64,000 nt of DNA from Ophiura sarsii. Its lineage: Eukaryota; Echinodermata; Ophiuroidea; Amphilepidida; Ophiuridae. Below are positions 21,251-32,377 of this stretch, piece after piece. How positions within the stretch are numbered: the first letter of the stretch is position 1; every line of letters starts with the position of its first letter. Under the pieces are notes generated by a model. That model saw only the letters and a program-made list of their open reading frames with translations. It made no database searches and was not told where the DNA came from. The stretch is from positions 60,544,923 through 60,608,922 of the forward strand of contig CM069459.1 of the NCBI GenBank assembly GCA_035610835.1, in the 5' to 3' direction. The position numbers and the translations under genes were made by a program.

Positions 21251-21541
21251 ATAAAGGCAATCATACAAAATGAGGCTTTGATTCGAGAACTGAAGAACGA
21301 CCCGAGCTTATTATCACAGCCCATGTACAGAGATATGGATATCTTTGAACTAACCGAAGAGCAGAAGACGACGGTTAAGCAATGCTTCATGGCGGAGTCG
21401 TTTGAAGCCAGTCCCCCTACTGTGACCAACCCCTCACGAAGCCGACGTAACCCCCGTCCCCGTGTTTGTAAACCTAAGACGGATTATAATTCGTTGTCCC
21501 TGGCGATAAGCACAGAAAACAACATTGTTCAAGTCGTACAG
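21251..21541 (+). CDS. Mosaic secreted protein, exon: prodomain-like helix, RSRR site and start of Cys module
   Basis: AG at 21249-21250 and donor GTACGT at 21542; phase 0 at both ends, 97 residues. The first half (IKAIIQNEALIRELKND ... FELTEEQKTTVKQCF) looks helical and acidic. Then comes NPSRSRRNPRPRVC: R-S-R-R fits a furin-type processing site and is followed directly by the first cysteine. The rest (KPKTDYNSLSLAISTENNIV, then QVVQ) has the spacing seen after the first cysteine of Spaetzle-type cystine knots (V-C ... A ... V-V). The family assignment is inference; the exon itself is well supported. Confidence 0.7.
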
Positions 21542-21761
21542 GTACGTAAATCCTCAAAACAAGTTGATAATATACACTTTAAGTAATAAAGACCATGTAT
21601 TGTATAAACGATTTTAAAACAACGCATCTTTAATACCCTATAAGAATGGGGGACCCATGTCGACATTGTGTGCCATTTCAAAAGTGACTTAATACGAAAG
21701 AAAAATCCTCCATTTTCTCTCGTCCCTATTTTTGTTTTTAGTTGACTCAATATTTCCTTAA

Positions 21762-22131
21762 AGGCATATTATGTGATATTTTCCAGAGAGCGCCCTCTAT
21801 TCATGATTTTTTTAGAAAGTAGATTTTCTTGCAGATTTACATTTCCGATCATAAATCATACATACATTCCAAGTTACAGAGCGATACGATTCCTAATTAC
21901 CTCAAAATCATGGTTTTAGAGTGAATTTAGAGTGAAAAATATAAACTGTCGGGATACCGACAGTTTATGTTCACTCTAAAACCATTATTTTGAAGTAATT
22001 AAGAATCGTATCGCCCTGTTACTTGGAATGTATGCATGATTTATGATCAGAAATGTAAATCTGCAAGAAAATCTGCTTTCAATTTTTTTTGATGTTGAGG
22101 GCGTTCCCTGGAAAGATCACATAATATACCT
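21762..22131. mobile_element. TTAA-flanked palindromic MITE (AGGCATATTATGTG family)
   Basis: TTAA at 21758-21761 and 22132-22135. The element is almost entirely a palindrome with ~180-bp arms around ACTGTCGGGATACCGACAGT. A second copy is at 56163-56494. Confidence 0.9.
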
Positions 22132-22159
22132 TTAAGTGGTCCTATGAGCTATCTTTCGT

Positions 22160-22437
22160 CAGGTATTTTTTTGAGACCTAACAACCCATGGTAGCCCCCG
22201 CCCTCATTGTACTGATATTTTCGCGAGACCTGACAACCCACCCTCATTGTACAGGTAATTTCCAGAGATCTGATAACCCACGAATGGCAGTCTTCACCCT
22301 CATTGTTCATGTAATTCCCCGTAATTTCCGGAGACCTGACAACCCAACAGTCCCCACCCTCATTGTATTGGTATTTTCATGAGACCTGACGATCCACAAA
22401 TGGCAGTCCCCACCGTCATTGTACAGGCAATTTTATT
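22160..22437. repeat. Degenerate tandem repeat, ~55-60-bp unit, five copies
   Basis: GAGACCTGACAACCCA and CACCCTCATTGTACAGG recur about every 40-65 bp. It is intronic. Confidence 0.75.
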
Positions 22438-22444
22438 ATATATA

Positions 22445-23321
22445 CAGGGTGTATCCAAAAAAAAATAGGACTCTCTTTCAGCATGGATTTAATCTTATTA
22501 AAACCACTGAACCATGACCAAAGGTTGACCAACTATAGGCAAGTCAACCCATTTTGCAGTATGTACAACGGTAATACACACAGTAAAGGTACAGTAACAT
22601 GACAGTGGGATATTACATATTTAAATAGGCTACAAGGGAAATTAATGCTAAATTATTCTTATTCTTATTCTTATTCTTATCATGCTTATGGCAGAATTTG
22701 AAGTTGACTCACAAGTCCCATTTCTAGGTATAAATATCCTTCTCTGACAATGATTGGTATAAACACACTATTGACATGATTGGTGCTTTCCTACTACAAC
22801 TTTCACACATATTGAGGCTTTCTCTTGAGAACGCAGAGCAACATTGAACATTGCACAGAAATATTTATGCATCAAATTTGTGAATTATATAGCTATTAAG
22901 GGGGGGTGTGGACTCTCATGTACAGCCTCCGTAAAACGGCCGTAACTTCTTCATTATTCATTTAATCTATATAAAAGTATACATTTTCTTGAAGGAATTA
23001 AGAGAAATACCAATCTAATCTTATCTTTGCTATTGTTTATTGATAGATTATTTACAATATTTTAGAATGCAAAGTATTGAAATGTAAACCATGTTATTTT
23101 CTGGTTTGTATGTGAAAATCCCATTGTACAGACTACTCAGTAAATGACATGATTTACGCAAATTATGCTAGCGGTCTTATCCTTCACTAGATTAATCTCA
23201 GATTTTGGAATAGTGTCATTATTAATTGGGCTTTGCACTGACGGTGAATTGGTGATGGTCCAGTGGTGTTGAAAAAGTAAAAAAACGCCATGAAACAGAG
23301 TCCTATTTTTGATACACCCTG
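22445..23321. mobile_element. Nonautonomous mariner-type element
   Basis: Ends CAGGGTGTATCC...TAGGACTCT and inverted AGAGTCCTATTTTTGATACA-CCCTG, with TA on both outer sides (22443-22444, 23322-23323). No transposase inside. It includes other repeats: 22620-22900 resembles 62255-62510, and 22900-23010 is the end of a 13701-type MITE. Confidence 0.8.
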
Positions 23322-23738
23322 TATAAAAAAAATGTCTCTCATTTATTCATTATTTCTATTTTTTAATTTTTCAATTTTTTTCAATTTATTTATTTAAATG
23401 AATTCTACAATTTTGTATGCATGATTGTGGATAGATTTAAAACATTTTATAATAAATTGATCTTAAATGTATACAAATATCCCACTGATCGCCATTTCAA
23501 AACAATCATTTAGTTACAGTATAAAGTGTTATGCTTCAACTTACTCTTCGGTCCGGTCAGGTGTAAGATGTAACGCAAGTTATTCGTGGTTTACTAGTCT
23601 AGTAGCTTATTCCGATTTAGTGCTCTAACATTTTGATTTACCCCTCGTTTACTAGCGAGGTTGCGCTATGATTCACTTACTCTCTATTGGTGAACTCGGC
23701 CGTAAATATCTTTAAATATTTCATTTATTTTTCTGTAG
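23322..23738. other. Intron
   Basis: T-rich low-complexity start, then unremarkable sequence. It ends in TTTCTGTAG. Confidence 0.5.
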
Positions 23739-23966
23739 TTGGATGGTACGAAACAGTGGACACTAAGTGAGTCATGCATGGGGACTGCGCCTTTGGGAAT
23801 CACTAACTTTGCTTGCGAATCGATACTGGGAGTGCGAACTCATGGATTGTACGTGTACAACGTGGATGCTATATTAGCTGCTATCAATGAAGGTTTTTTG
23901 CCAGAGTCATTGCGTAGACCTACACTCGTAAATGTGCAGGTTGAAAGTTGTTTAACAGTTGAATAA
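23739..23966 (+). CDS. Mosaic secreted protein, terminal exon: cystine-knot-like module
   Basis: Acceptor ends at 23738, phase 0, and the frame runs to a TAA at 23964-23966 (75 residues). It begins LDGTKQWTLSESCMGTAP and ends PTLVNVQVESCLTVE. QWTLSESC resembles the Q-x-V-x-V-E-x-C of Spaetzle domains, and the final V-x-V-E-S-C is placed like the C-terminal strand of cystine-knot growth factors. Only four cysteines are visible across the module, fewer than in a full knot, so a reduced or different fold is possible. A weak donor (GTTGAA) after VNVQ cannot be excluded, in which case the protein would continue. Confidence 0.65.
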   Translation: MDGTKQWTLSESCMGTAPLGITNFACESILGVRTHGLYVYNVDAILAAINEGFLPESLRRPTLVNVQVESCLTVE

Positions 23967-24015
23967 TGAAAGCTGTTTAAAATATTACGTATTATTCCTC
24001 ATTTCGATTTTGTAA

Positions 24016-24195
24016 CACTTTCCACGCGGCTATTGGCCCCATACAAAACAGATTTTTCAGAAACCTTTCCCAACTGTCAAGGTCAATCTCAAGAATTACT
24101 GAACCAATACTAGGCATGTTTGTATTTGTTTCAATGCATTTCTCATGGGGATTTCAAATATGGTGATGAAGTTAAAAAATGTTGACATTTTTTAA
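24016..24195 (-). mobile_element. MITE fragment (CACTTTCCACGCGGC family)
   Basis: CACTTTCCACGCGGCTATTG opens it. It is the inverted relative of 2249-2486 and is cut short at its other end. Confidence 0.65.
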
Positions 24196-24346
24196 AGGTG
24201 TATGTTCTGATCACTTTTTTGGGGGCTGTGTTTTTTCACATCAAGATATATTGATATCAGAAGAACCCCCACATTATTCTCAATATGTCTGTAAAAAGGT
24301 CAAATGTGGTGGCCTTTCGATTAGGATGCTTGTAAACGTTGCGGTA

Positions 24347-25172
24347 CACTCTTAAAAGGTCAGGATCAAATACATGAGTAGATTTCCGGCTCACTTTGTT
24401 TTGATCCTTTAAGGATCATTTTCGGATCGTTTTGATCCGTTTTCGGATCGTTTTGATCCGTTTCCAGATAGATATCAACAAACGGATCAAATTCACCTTG
24501 ATCAACTTTGATCTGATTTCCGGATCAATTCGATGAAAAAGTTCATTGGTCAATAGGTGACTGACGTCACTCTTTCGCAAACCGATAGACGACAAGCAGA
24601 CGATCTTTTGAATTCGGTCGCCATTGAAACAAGGGTGAAATACCGCGGTAAGTTATCCAGTCTAATCTGTAAAATGTTACATGATTTTGTCGGTAAAGTA
24701 GTTTTATTTTTTATGTTTGAACATGCTCTATTCTTGTGAACAAATTTCTTGTACCTGACCAGTGCCATCAGTACGATTTTCGGTCAAAATGCTCCTCACA
24801 AAATGTCACGATCACTGCGATGTACTAGGCCTACACGATGTAGTAAGCTTACTGCACTCGATATATAGTCTGCAGTGGGTCTCTTAGAAGGTCAGGATCA
24901 AATATGAGACGAAAAGGATCAATTTTGATCCAGAAGCGGTATCACATATGAGCTTACCCTTTCCGGATCAAAGTGATCCGACAAGCAGGATCATTATTTT
25001 GATCCGTTTCAGTATCATTTGACAGAAATATTTGATCCCATTTCGGATCAAACTTTTTGATCCTGCTTGTCGGATCACTTTGATCCGGAAAGGGTAAGCT
25101 CATATGTGATACCGCTTCTGGATCAAAATTGATCCTTTTCGTCTCATATTTGATCCTGACCTTCTAAGAGTG
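24347..25172. mobile_element. GGATCA-rich inverted-repeat DNA element, copy 2 (complete)
   Basis: 826 bp from CACTCTTAAAAGGTCAGGAT to ATCCTGACCTTCTAAGAGTG, with TA on both sides (24345-24346, 25173-25174). Its right part (24886-25172) is itself a ~290-bp near-perfect palindrome of GGATCA motifs. 24470-24890 is inverted relative to copy 1 at 5935-6350. A 60-73-residue open frame present in both copies is repeat sequence, not a gene. Confidence 0.85.
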
Positions 25173-25251
25173 TAACTTCTTGCGAGTAGCGGATTAAAAA
25201 GTTAACTGTAATTACCGTTATTCGAACTTAGCGTTAACTTTGCAGTGCCAA

Positions 25252-25392
25252 CAATGCGCACAAACTCATGAAGCCGGATTTTGTATACGGTTGTCATGGT
25301 AACCAGGAACCGACCAATCAGCCTAGTTTGTCGGTTCCTGGTTACCATGGCAACCGTATAACAAATCCGGCTTCATGAGTTTGTGCGCATTG
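25252..25392. mobile_element. Palindromic MITE, 141 bp
   Basis: Nearly perfect arms from CAATGCGCACAAACTCATGA to its complement, with GGTAACCAGGAACCGAC near the centre. Confidence 0.85.
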
Positions 25393-25572
25393 TCCACATA
25401 CATCATCTGCCAAAGTATGGTGAACATGCAACATTTAGTTTTCTAGATATATGTATCCCAGTGTTTAGTCAATCAGAAACCTTGTCTGGTTACCATAGCA
25501 ACCAAATCAAAAAAACGCACATTTTGTGAAACGCTGTTACTTAAGCTTCAATTTGATATATGACTCTAAAGG

Positions 25573-25695
25573 TGCGTTCATACTCGCGTCGTTGCGCATC
25601 GCGCGACGTCGACGGACAAAAGTTGACATTGTTTCAACTTGCGCACCGATATCCGTCGACGTCGATCGATACGCAACGACGCGAGTATGAACGCA
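25573..25695. mobile_element. Short MITE with TGCGTTCATACTCGCGTCGT ends
   Basis: Inverted ends of 24 bp (TGCGTTCATACTCGCGTCGT, then TGCG) enclose GC-rich sequence with GACGTCGACGG and CCGTCGACGTC. The GC-rich block stands out in an AT-rich setting. No clear target duplication. Confidence 0.8.
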
Positions 25696-26174
25696 AACCC
25701 ACTGTAACATTGAGAAAATCTGTTTCCAAAATTGGTGCAAATCAACCTAGACCCCCCTCAATAGAAACACGATATAACACACTTTATCGTGACAATAGTA
25801 TGGTTTTGCACGCTTTTTTTGTATGGTTTTGCATGTAATTATCTTTCTTGTATATACATGCTTGGTTGTATTGGTCGGTGTGTTCTGTTTGTATTTCACG
25901 AGTGTTTGTTGGTAGCTGTTGGTGCCGTTTTTCATTTGTAGCAGTTTTCCCACTTGCAATACGGTCTGATCATTGGCCATTTAAAATATTGTTTGTGTTT
26001 AATCCGAGCCTTTGGTACAATTTGCTTATGACTTATTTACGTAATTTATCTCATTGTGTTTGTTTTGTTTTGAAATATGTTTTTTACTCTGTATGTACAT
26101 TTTGTAGAATTAAGATCGTAGTTGTGATTTGCTTTGGTATTTTTACTCTTTTAAGTATCCATAGCGTATTGAAC
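25696..26174. other. No gene seen
   Basis: A 130-residue open plus-strand frame at 25848-26240 is rich in F, I, V and C from T-rich DNA, shows no domain and runs into a LINE tail. It may be LINE 3' untranslated sequence. Confidence 0.4.
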
Positions 26175-26480
26175 GTATACTTCAATATTCAATATTCAAT
26201 ATTTATTTTCCATCATATCAACAAAGACAAAATACAATGACAGATTAACAAATAATATGATGGAGGAGGAACAACTAAAAGCAAAAGCCTGACGTTGTTG
26301 CACCCCCTTAAACAAAGCTTACATACTACAAATACAGAAAAATATACAAAATATACAATTACAGAAATTATAAGTTAACATAACAGAAAAGAAGAAACAA
26401 ATCAACAACAACAGCAAAAAAAGACAACGAAAAAGTAAACAAGCAATGGATATACATTATATCCCACGTGGAAGCAGCAA
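26175..26480 (-). mobile_element. LINE 3' tail (CR1-like), minus strand
   Basis: On the minus strand it ends in GATGGAAAATAAATATTGAATATTGAATATTG-type sequence (a repeating TATTGAA unit), a tail style of CR1-group LINEs. No coding part is recognised. Confidence 0.45.
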
Positions 26481-27899
26481 CGTGATTGTTTTGTTGTTTG
26501 TTATTGATTTAAGATTTAAGTTACTTGACATAATATTGGTTTAGTTTGATAAAGTATGTGGTCACAGGTCACTAATAGGTATATCAAATATGGTGGGATC
26601 GTTTCAAAAAATCCTTAAAATCGTGATACGTGTCTCTATTTTAAATAGAAGTTGTCAAAAAAACATAACATTTTTGGTATCATATTAAAGACAATTTATC
26701 CAGCTACCGAATTAAAAAAGAATTAAAGCCACATGTTTAGCAACAGTGATGTTATCAATCTATACGTCGAGTGAGTCAAGGGTGGGAGCGGTGGACGAGG
26801 AGCCGGTGGACGAGGAGCCCATAGGTTTGTACACAAAATAGCGGAAAACTAGAACTTTTGAAATTGATGCCATTTTAAAAGTATACATAGGAAAGTTTTC
26901 AAACTTCTCATATGTGTTAATGACATGTGCCTGCTACTATGAATACTAATATTGAATTGTTATCTAGACATTCTCTACTAGAATATGATGTTCAATTCAG
27001 GGAGTGTTTTAATGTAAAAAATACACAGTTTTATTCATTTTATTGATTAAACAATGGCCAAATCGCAGTCTCTCTATTTCTTTTGTGTGACTCTTCAGTC
27101 CTTTTCTACCCTGGGTAGTAAAACATTTAACTAAAAAAGCCAGAAGTGTTTCTTCACAGAATTGTTCATAGATTTATGAAAAATTTGCTATTTAGACCTA
27201 TTTTGGACCACCCTGTATTCAAAATAAAAGGAACTTTAACGATATTCATGTAGTTCATTTTGATAATCATTTTCTTTTAAATTAAATGGTCCATGCTAAC
27301 TAAATTTCATAGAATATTATATACAAACATTAATTTTATGCATTATTTCATCATAATTTTAGACACCCTGTACTTTTCCTGTGTACATTTTGGGCAAATG
27401 ATTCTTAGCAAATTTGGTAGCACCTTCTGCGGTTGTTCTGATTTTGGTGACTATTTTCAGCTAAACCCTAATTGTACAAACTATCAAACTATTTTGTGAG
27501 GAGCAAAAACTATCACATTTGTTATGTTCCACCCTGTAAAAATTGTACACACCCTGTATAATTTGATTCTTTTTTGCAAAAATAAAAAACCTTGAATCTT
27601 AAGCTTTCCAACAATATATAGTTTGTGGGTCATTAAGTATGTAAAACTTAAGTTTTGTCCCGTTTAATCAGAATTGGTGCATTTCTCAACATTATTAGAA
27701 GTGAAACTTTTTTTTGGACCAGTTTGTGACTTCTGACCATGTGCTCTTGATTGTTTTTTAAGTATAGCATTGATACAGTGTTGTACACAAGTTCTCAAGA
27801 TACCATTACAGTACGGATCCTGAAGGAATGTTTATATACTACTGATAAAAAGGGATATGAAATATTTAAAATACGGTAGTATGCTGTATACAATATATT
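26481..27899. other. Unclassified AT-rich repeat debris
   Basis: Contains ACACCCTGTA motifs at about 27207, 27363, 27534 and 27549 that resemble decayed mariner ends. No gene seen. Confidence 0.4.
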
Positions 27900-27981
27900 C
27901 TACTGAATTATCTTAAGTAATTTGTTGTAAAGCGTTTTGGATAGTAAGGCGCTCTAAAAGTGTGTGTTATTATTATTATTA

Positions 27982-28015
<34 letters not shown>

Positions 28016-28016
28016 A
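27900..28016 (+). mobile_element. LINE or SINE 3' tail with (ATT)n
   Basis: AAAGCGTTTTGGATAGTAAG, GCGCTCTAAAAG and then an (ATT)n run. The layout matches the tails at 33500-33540 and 56060-56102. Confidence 0.5.
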
Positions 28017-28385
28017 GTGATGTTAAGGCGAAAAATCAAACAAAGACAATTCGCTTTATTCCACTATTAACATAATTAATTCACACGATAAGGCGAAGAA
28101 AACGATGCGATTTATTCCGTGTTTTGTTCGTTAAGGCGAAATCTATTGTTTAAAATGACGTAAAGGCGAAATCCTTTGATAACAATTTCGCCTTATTCCA
28201 CTATTAAAATCATACTTACGAAGTTAATATCATTATTTGCACACAGTCACATTAGTTAATGTACACACTCCACGTTACGCTTCATGATATAAGCTCTGAT
28301 TAACCCATCTTTGTGTATGATATAATATCCATATATTCATGATTGTATGCTTATTTTGCTTATTTTCTCTCTTTTGTATTATCAT

Positions 28386-28522
28386 TGTACAGTGTATTTA
28401 CTTGTATTTTTTGTGTATTTTACTCTTGTTTTTGTATTCTTTGGATGCACCACCTCCAGGTGGGTGCCGCTGCTTTGAAAGTGATTTCCGAATAAATAAA
28501 AAAAAATAAAAAAAATAAAAAA
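28386..28522 (+). mobile_element. LINE 3' end with A-rich tail
   Basis: Ends CCGAATAAATAAAAAAAAAT-type after GCACCACCTCCAGGTGGGTG. AATAAA and a poly(A)-like tail indicate a retrotransposon terminus. 28016-28210 upstream contains several AAGGCGAA repeats of unknown origin. Confidence 0.45.
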
Positions 28523-28906
28523 TAGACTAACTGGAGCGGCAACTCACCGGTCGATAGTAAGATAACGATCGGGATACTTCAATTGATCAATCCAGCATAG
28601 CACACTATCCGTAGTGTTCAAAACAAAGGGGTTATATATCTGTATGTATGAATGCATGCATCATACATGTAGTTAGTATTGCTTTACCTGTTTGCCTGCC
28701 TAAGGCCGCACTTCCAATCTAGTACGCACGGGCTATACATTTTTAATTTATACGATAGGCACCAATGTAATACTATAGCACTAATAGAATAGGAGTTAAG
28801 ACCAATGCAAATAATGTTATTTTCTGACGGTAATATTTGTGTTGGTCTCATCATGGGTCGTTGTACGTTCGGTGATGCAACGGTCACCTATACGTATGAG
28901 CAATAC

Positions 28907-28972
28907 GTACCGTAAAACGGGGTGAATAGGGACATGGGGCCCCATGTCCCTATTCACCCCGTTTTACGGTAC
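28907..28972. repeat. 66-bp perfect palindrome
   Basis: GTACCGTAAAACGGGGTGAA continues through GGGGCCCC to its exact complement. A third, partial arm follows at 29018-29058. It is either a very compact MITE or a hairpin-forming end. Confidence 0.9.
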
Positions 28973-29129
28973 ACACACTGGCCGGGTGACATTTAAAAAA
29001 ACTTTTCCCATTTTTGTCCCTATTCACCCCATGTCCCTATTCACCCTGTTTTACGGTACTCGTTTTGTAGTGCTATCTAATAAAATATGTCAAAGGTCAA
29101 AGAAGAGAGAGGGAGGCAGATATGAAAGA

Positions 29130-29393
29130 TAAGCGCTGTTTTACATCCGCAGGGAGCAGCTTCTACGGAATAAACCGCTTACTACATGGAACCGTCAAAT
29201 AGTTTATTATTTTTTATTATTCACAGAGATACAACAAAACATCTAAAACAATATGAAATACATAAAACAGAGTTCATACATGAACTTAATAAGTTATAAT
29301 ACTAAATGATTTAGTAAATCGTCATATTCATGAAGTAGGCCTATACGATTTATTCCGTAGAACCTGCTCCCGTCGGACGGAAAACAGCGCTTA
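29130..29393. mobile_element. MITE with TAAGCGCTGTTTT ends
   Basis: Inverted arms of about 45 bp: TAAGCGCTGTTTTACATCCG at the left, its near-complement ending at 29393; both run on to TTCTACGGAATAAA. Confidence 0.7.
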
Positions 29394-30126
29394 CAGAGAT
29401 GAAAAAGTTATTATTTTACTTTGTGGTAACATGTCTTTTGCAAAAACGTGTATGGTCAATCATACCGACAGCCAGTATCCAAAAATTGATAAAAACGTGT
29501 CCATATAAAAAGACAGGTTTAGTCATCAAGCTCGAACGAAATACAGAGCTATAGACGCTGTGGTATGCATAATTGTCCCTTTTCTGTTATTAATAACAGC
29601 TTAAGGATTAAGTATGTGGTTAGTTATCTGACGATGATGGACATGAATCGCCCTTACTGAGACAAACATACAGGTCTATTCGTCTACTGAGACAAACATA
29701 CAGGTATATATATTCGTCTCAGGCCTTTTATACATTTTGAATCCGTTTTGGTTTCATGGATGAATACGGATTTTAATAATATGCTTCCAGAAAATTCATC
29801 TACATGATGTTATCCTAAAATGCATTATGCTTTTTGTTTCACGTATTAATCGGATCGTGTGACTTACAGGTCACGTGATACGCAAGCTCCGGGTTTCCCC
29901 GTTTGGTCTACAATAAACTCAAAGGGTATTAAGTCTTTGTTATACATGTAAACACAAAGAACAAAGAAAAACAAATCACCCCGAGGAAATTGAGCAATAG
30001 GAGTTAGGAAGCACTATTTGTTCTTGAAAAAGGCACGAGAATGACCTTTGACCTGAAAAGATCATCCTCCCTGTCTTCTGTGTTAATGGTGTCTACATAA
30101 CCGTCCTCACGTCCAAATGTGAGAAA
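29394..30126. other. No gene seen; possible upstream region of the frame at 30127
   Basis: Includes a duplicated GAGACAAACATACAGG at 29660 and 29688. Otherwise unremarkable. Confidence 0.4.
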
Positions 30127-30559
30127 ATGAATCCGGAAAATCCGGAGGAACCCGTTGAAAATAATCTCAAGCTGACGCTAACAGAAATACTTAAACGATT
30201 AGAAGCAATCGAATGTAAAACGGTCGACATCGACGATGCGGCAACCCCCGATAAGTCAACATTGCAGAAACGGGAAAGGACGAACCGAATTCGGCAGGCC
30301 GAGCTTAAGCGGGCACCATCGACCTACAACGTGAGTTTTGGGCCATAAAAGCCTCCGTCACAAAAATTCAGTTGGATCCTGCCCATAAATTGAAAGAGGT
30401 GACACAAGTCTTCAACAAAAATCCCGTCTTAGGACTTCAACATATTTTGAAACCGCAATTAAGCTCTGCCAAGTGGCATTGCATGACTTTGACTCGGTTA
30501 GTGAGAAGGCAGCTAAGTACATTGATCAATTATATCTAGTGCTACAGGCTCATTTGTAA
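30127..30559 (+). pseudogene. Decayed small reading frame, unrecognised protein
   Basis: An ATG frame at 30127-30348 gives a hydrophilic, charged 73-residue start (MNPENPEEPVENNLKLTLTE, then ILKRLEAIE). Two further frames continue in order: FWAIKASVTKIQLDPAHKLK (about 30318-30420), with HKLKEVTQVFNKNPVLGLQH, and ETAIKLCQVALHDFDSVSEK (about 30448 to a TAA at 30559), ending YIDQLYLVLQAHL. Shifts at about 30320 and 30445 would join them. Codon composition is more balanced than in the surrounding AT-rich DNA. I do not recognise the family; a host exon set or a retroelement gag-like ORF are both possible. Confidence 0.35.
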
Positions 30560-31214
30560 CCTCTTGATCATTTATACTTAAATTGTATATGTTTATTATT
30601 GTTACTATGTTATGTTACTATATATATGAAAATTAGAAAACAAATAAAAAGAAGGGGGGGGGGGGGGAATAAGACAAATGAAAAAGAAAGAAAGAAAAAA
30701 GACATTCAATGCTTAGGGCGTGTCAAAATTTGTCCCAAGTAAAACATGATTATTTGTAATTGTAAATGAAATAGTAATGATAATGTTCAGCAATCTTTAA
30801 TGTGTCATAATAATTGTTTTCTATCAATTGTGGAGCTTTCGTTATCAAAATTTGGAAAATCTACTTCGGGCATGTCAAATTCAGCTTTGGCCACTTTTCA
30901 TGTCCAGAGAACTCTTTTATTAGAATCGTTATTCAGGTTATAATTGAACATAGTCAATAACATCAATAATAACCAATCTAACCTACGTGTTGTTAGTTAT
31001 AGTTCAATTTGAGTGGAACACATTATTTTCATCCATATTATCCATTACAAACCACAGAATATTAATGTATCCTATAAATCATCATTAGAATCTCATTTTT
31101 TTTACAGTGAAAATTAAGTTGAAAATTAAATTCCTTCTCCAAAGTGGCCAGAGTGGGATTCGCACTCTTGTTATCTTCAAAATTGATAATATCTCGGGAG
31201 TTAAATACATTAAA
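30560..31214. other. No gene seen
   Basis: AT-rich, with a G run at about 30655-30668. A GGGATTCGCACTCTT at 31155 is only weakly B-box-like. Confidence 0.45.
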
Positions 31215-31410
31215 AAAAAAAAATACAAACACACAGAAAAATGTTTACATAATTATGTTAAATATAGAACTCCATAATTATAATGTTAACCTTTCACACA
31301 ATATTTGTGTACAAAATACATTAGTTATGTAAACATAGCTTGTGTATTTTGTACACACTTTATGGAGTTCTATATTAACATAAATAATTTGTTTCTGTGT
31401 GAAGGTGCTT
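31215..31410. mobile_element. Imperfect palindromic MITE
   Basis: GTTAAATATAGAACTCCATA (31258) matches the complement of 31360-31379, and TTGTGTACAAAATACA recurs inverted around 31340. AT-rich hairpin. Confidence 0.65.
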
Positions 31411-32373
31411 GTTTGGCATTATTCTCGAGAATATCTAATTAGCTAGGACATTGTAAGCAAGCTATTTAGGTATTTAGATTTTTTTTAAAACTTTTCGACA
31501 GTGCATATAGCACTCGTGCTTTTATTTTAATTAACTCTTGTCATTTATACATAGTAACATATTAATAATAATCATATTATGTAGTTCATATAATTAAAAC
31601 AATATATTCTTACTATCTTAAAGATTTTTGGTTATATATTACTTATTATTTTGAAAATCATATACATGTATATAGTGGTAGCATAATAATCAATATCAAA
31701 TATTCATTGCATACGTACAGTATTGGCTTCACAGCTTTTCACAAAATAATACGCTGTAGCAACACAGACTTTTGGTCTTCGATATGTTTTGCTATTTCAG
31801 TATAGAGTCTCTATTAGATATTTAGATAATAGGTTTAATTATTAAGCTATTTATATATTTTAGATAGTTGGATAACGAAGTTTGGATATGAGATATTTAG
31901 CTATTTAGATAATTGAATAATGGGGTTTAGGATCAGTTTAACATTGGGTTTGGATATTAAGCTACTAAGCTATTAAGATATTATACGTATGGATAATATC
32001 TATTTATTTAAGTTTGGATATTAAACTATTCAGATATTTAGATATGGTATTCGTGTCTGATTATTAAGCTATTTAGCTACTAAGCTATTCGTATAATTAT
32101 AATTGGATATTAAGCTATTTAGATATTTTAATATTATTTACAGATAACAGACACAGGAGAAACAAAAATGGAGGTATTGCTCGTCGGCTTCATCGAGTTT
32201 TATTAACCATTACTGAGCACTCTGTGCTCCAAATTGGCACTCTTTTTCTTTTCCAGCTATTCTACCACATGTAGATTATCTACAATTTATACTGGTACTT
32301 GTAATTACATCATTCATTTGTAGAATTTATAGTTTAAATTTATTCACAATATGTCACTACATGTGGTAGTACC
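31411..32373. other. AT-rich region with a degenerate AAGCTATTTAGATATTTAGA repeat
   Basis: Between 31800 and 32140 variants of TTAAGCTATTTAGATA recur about ten times. No gene seen. Confidence 0.55.
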
Positions 32374-32377
32374 TTAA

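Noticed and set aside
25848..26240. 130-residue plus-strand frame rich in hydrophobic residues and cysteine
   Set aside because: T-rich DNA gives such residues; it runs into a LINE tail and has no domain.
31141..31175. GTGGGATTCGCACTC, resembling a minus-strand B box
   Set aside because: The T loop lacks the conserved TTCGA core and no A box is found at the right distance.
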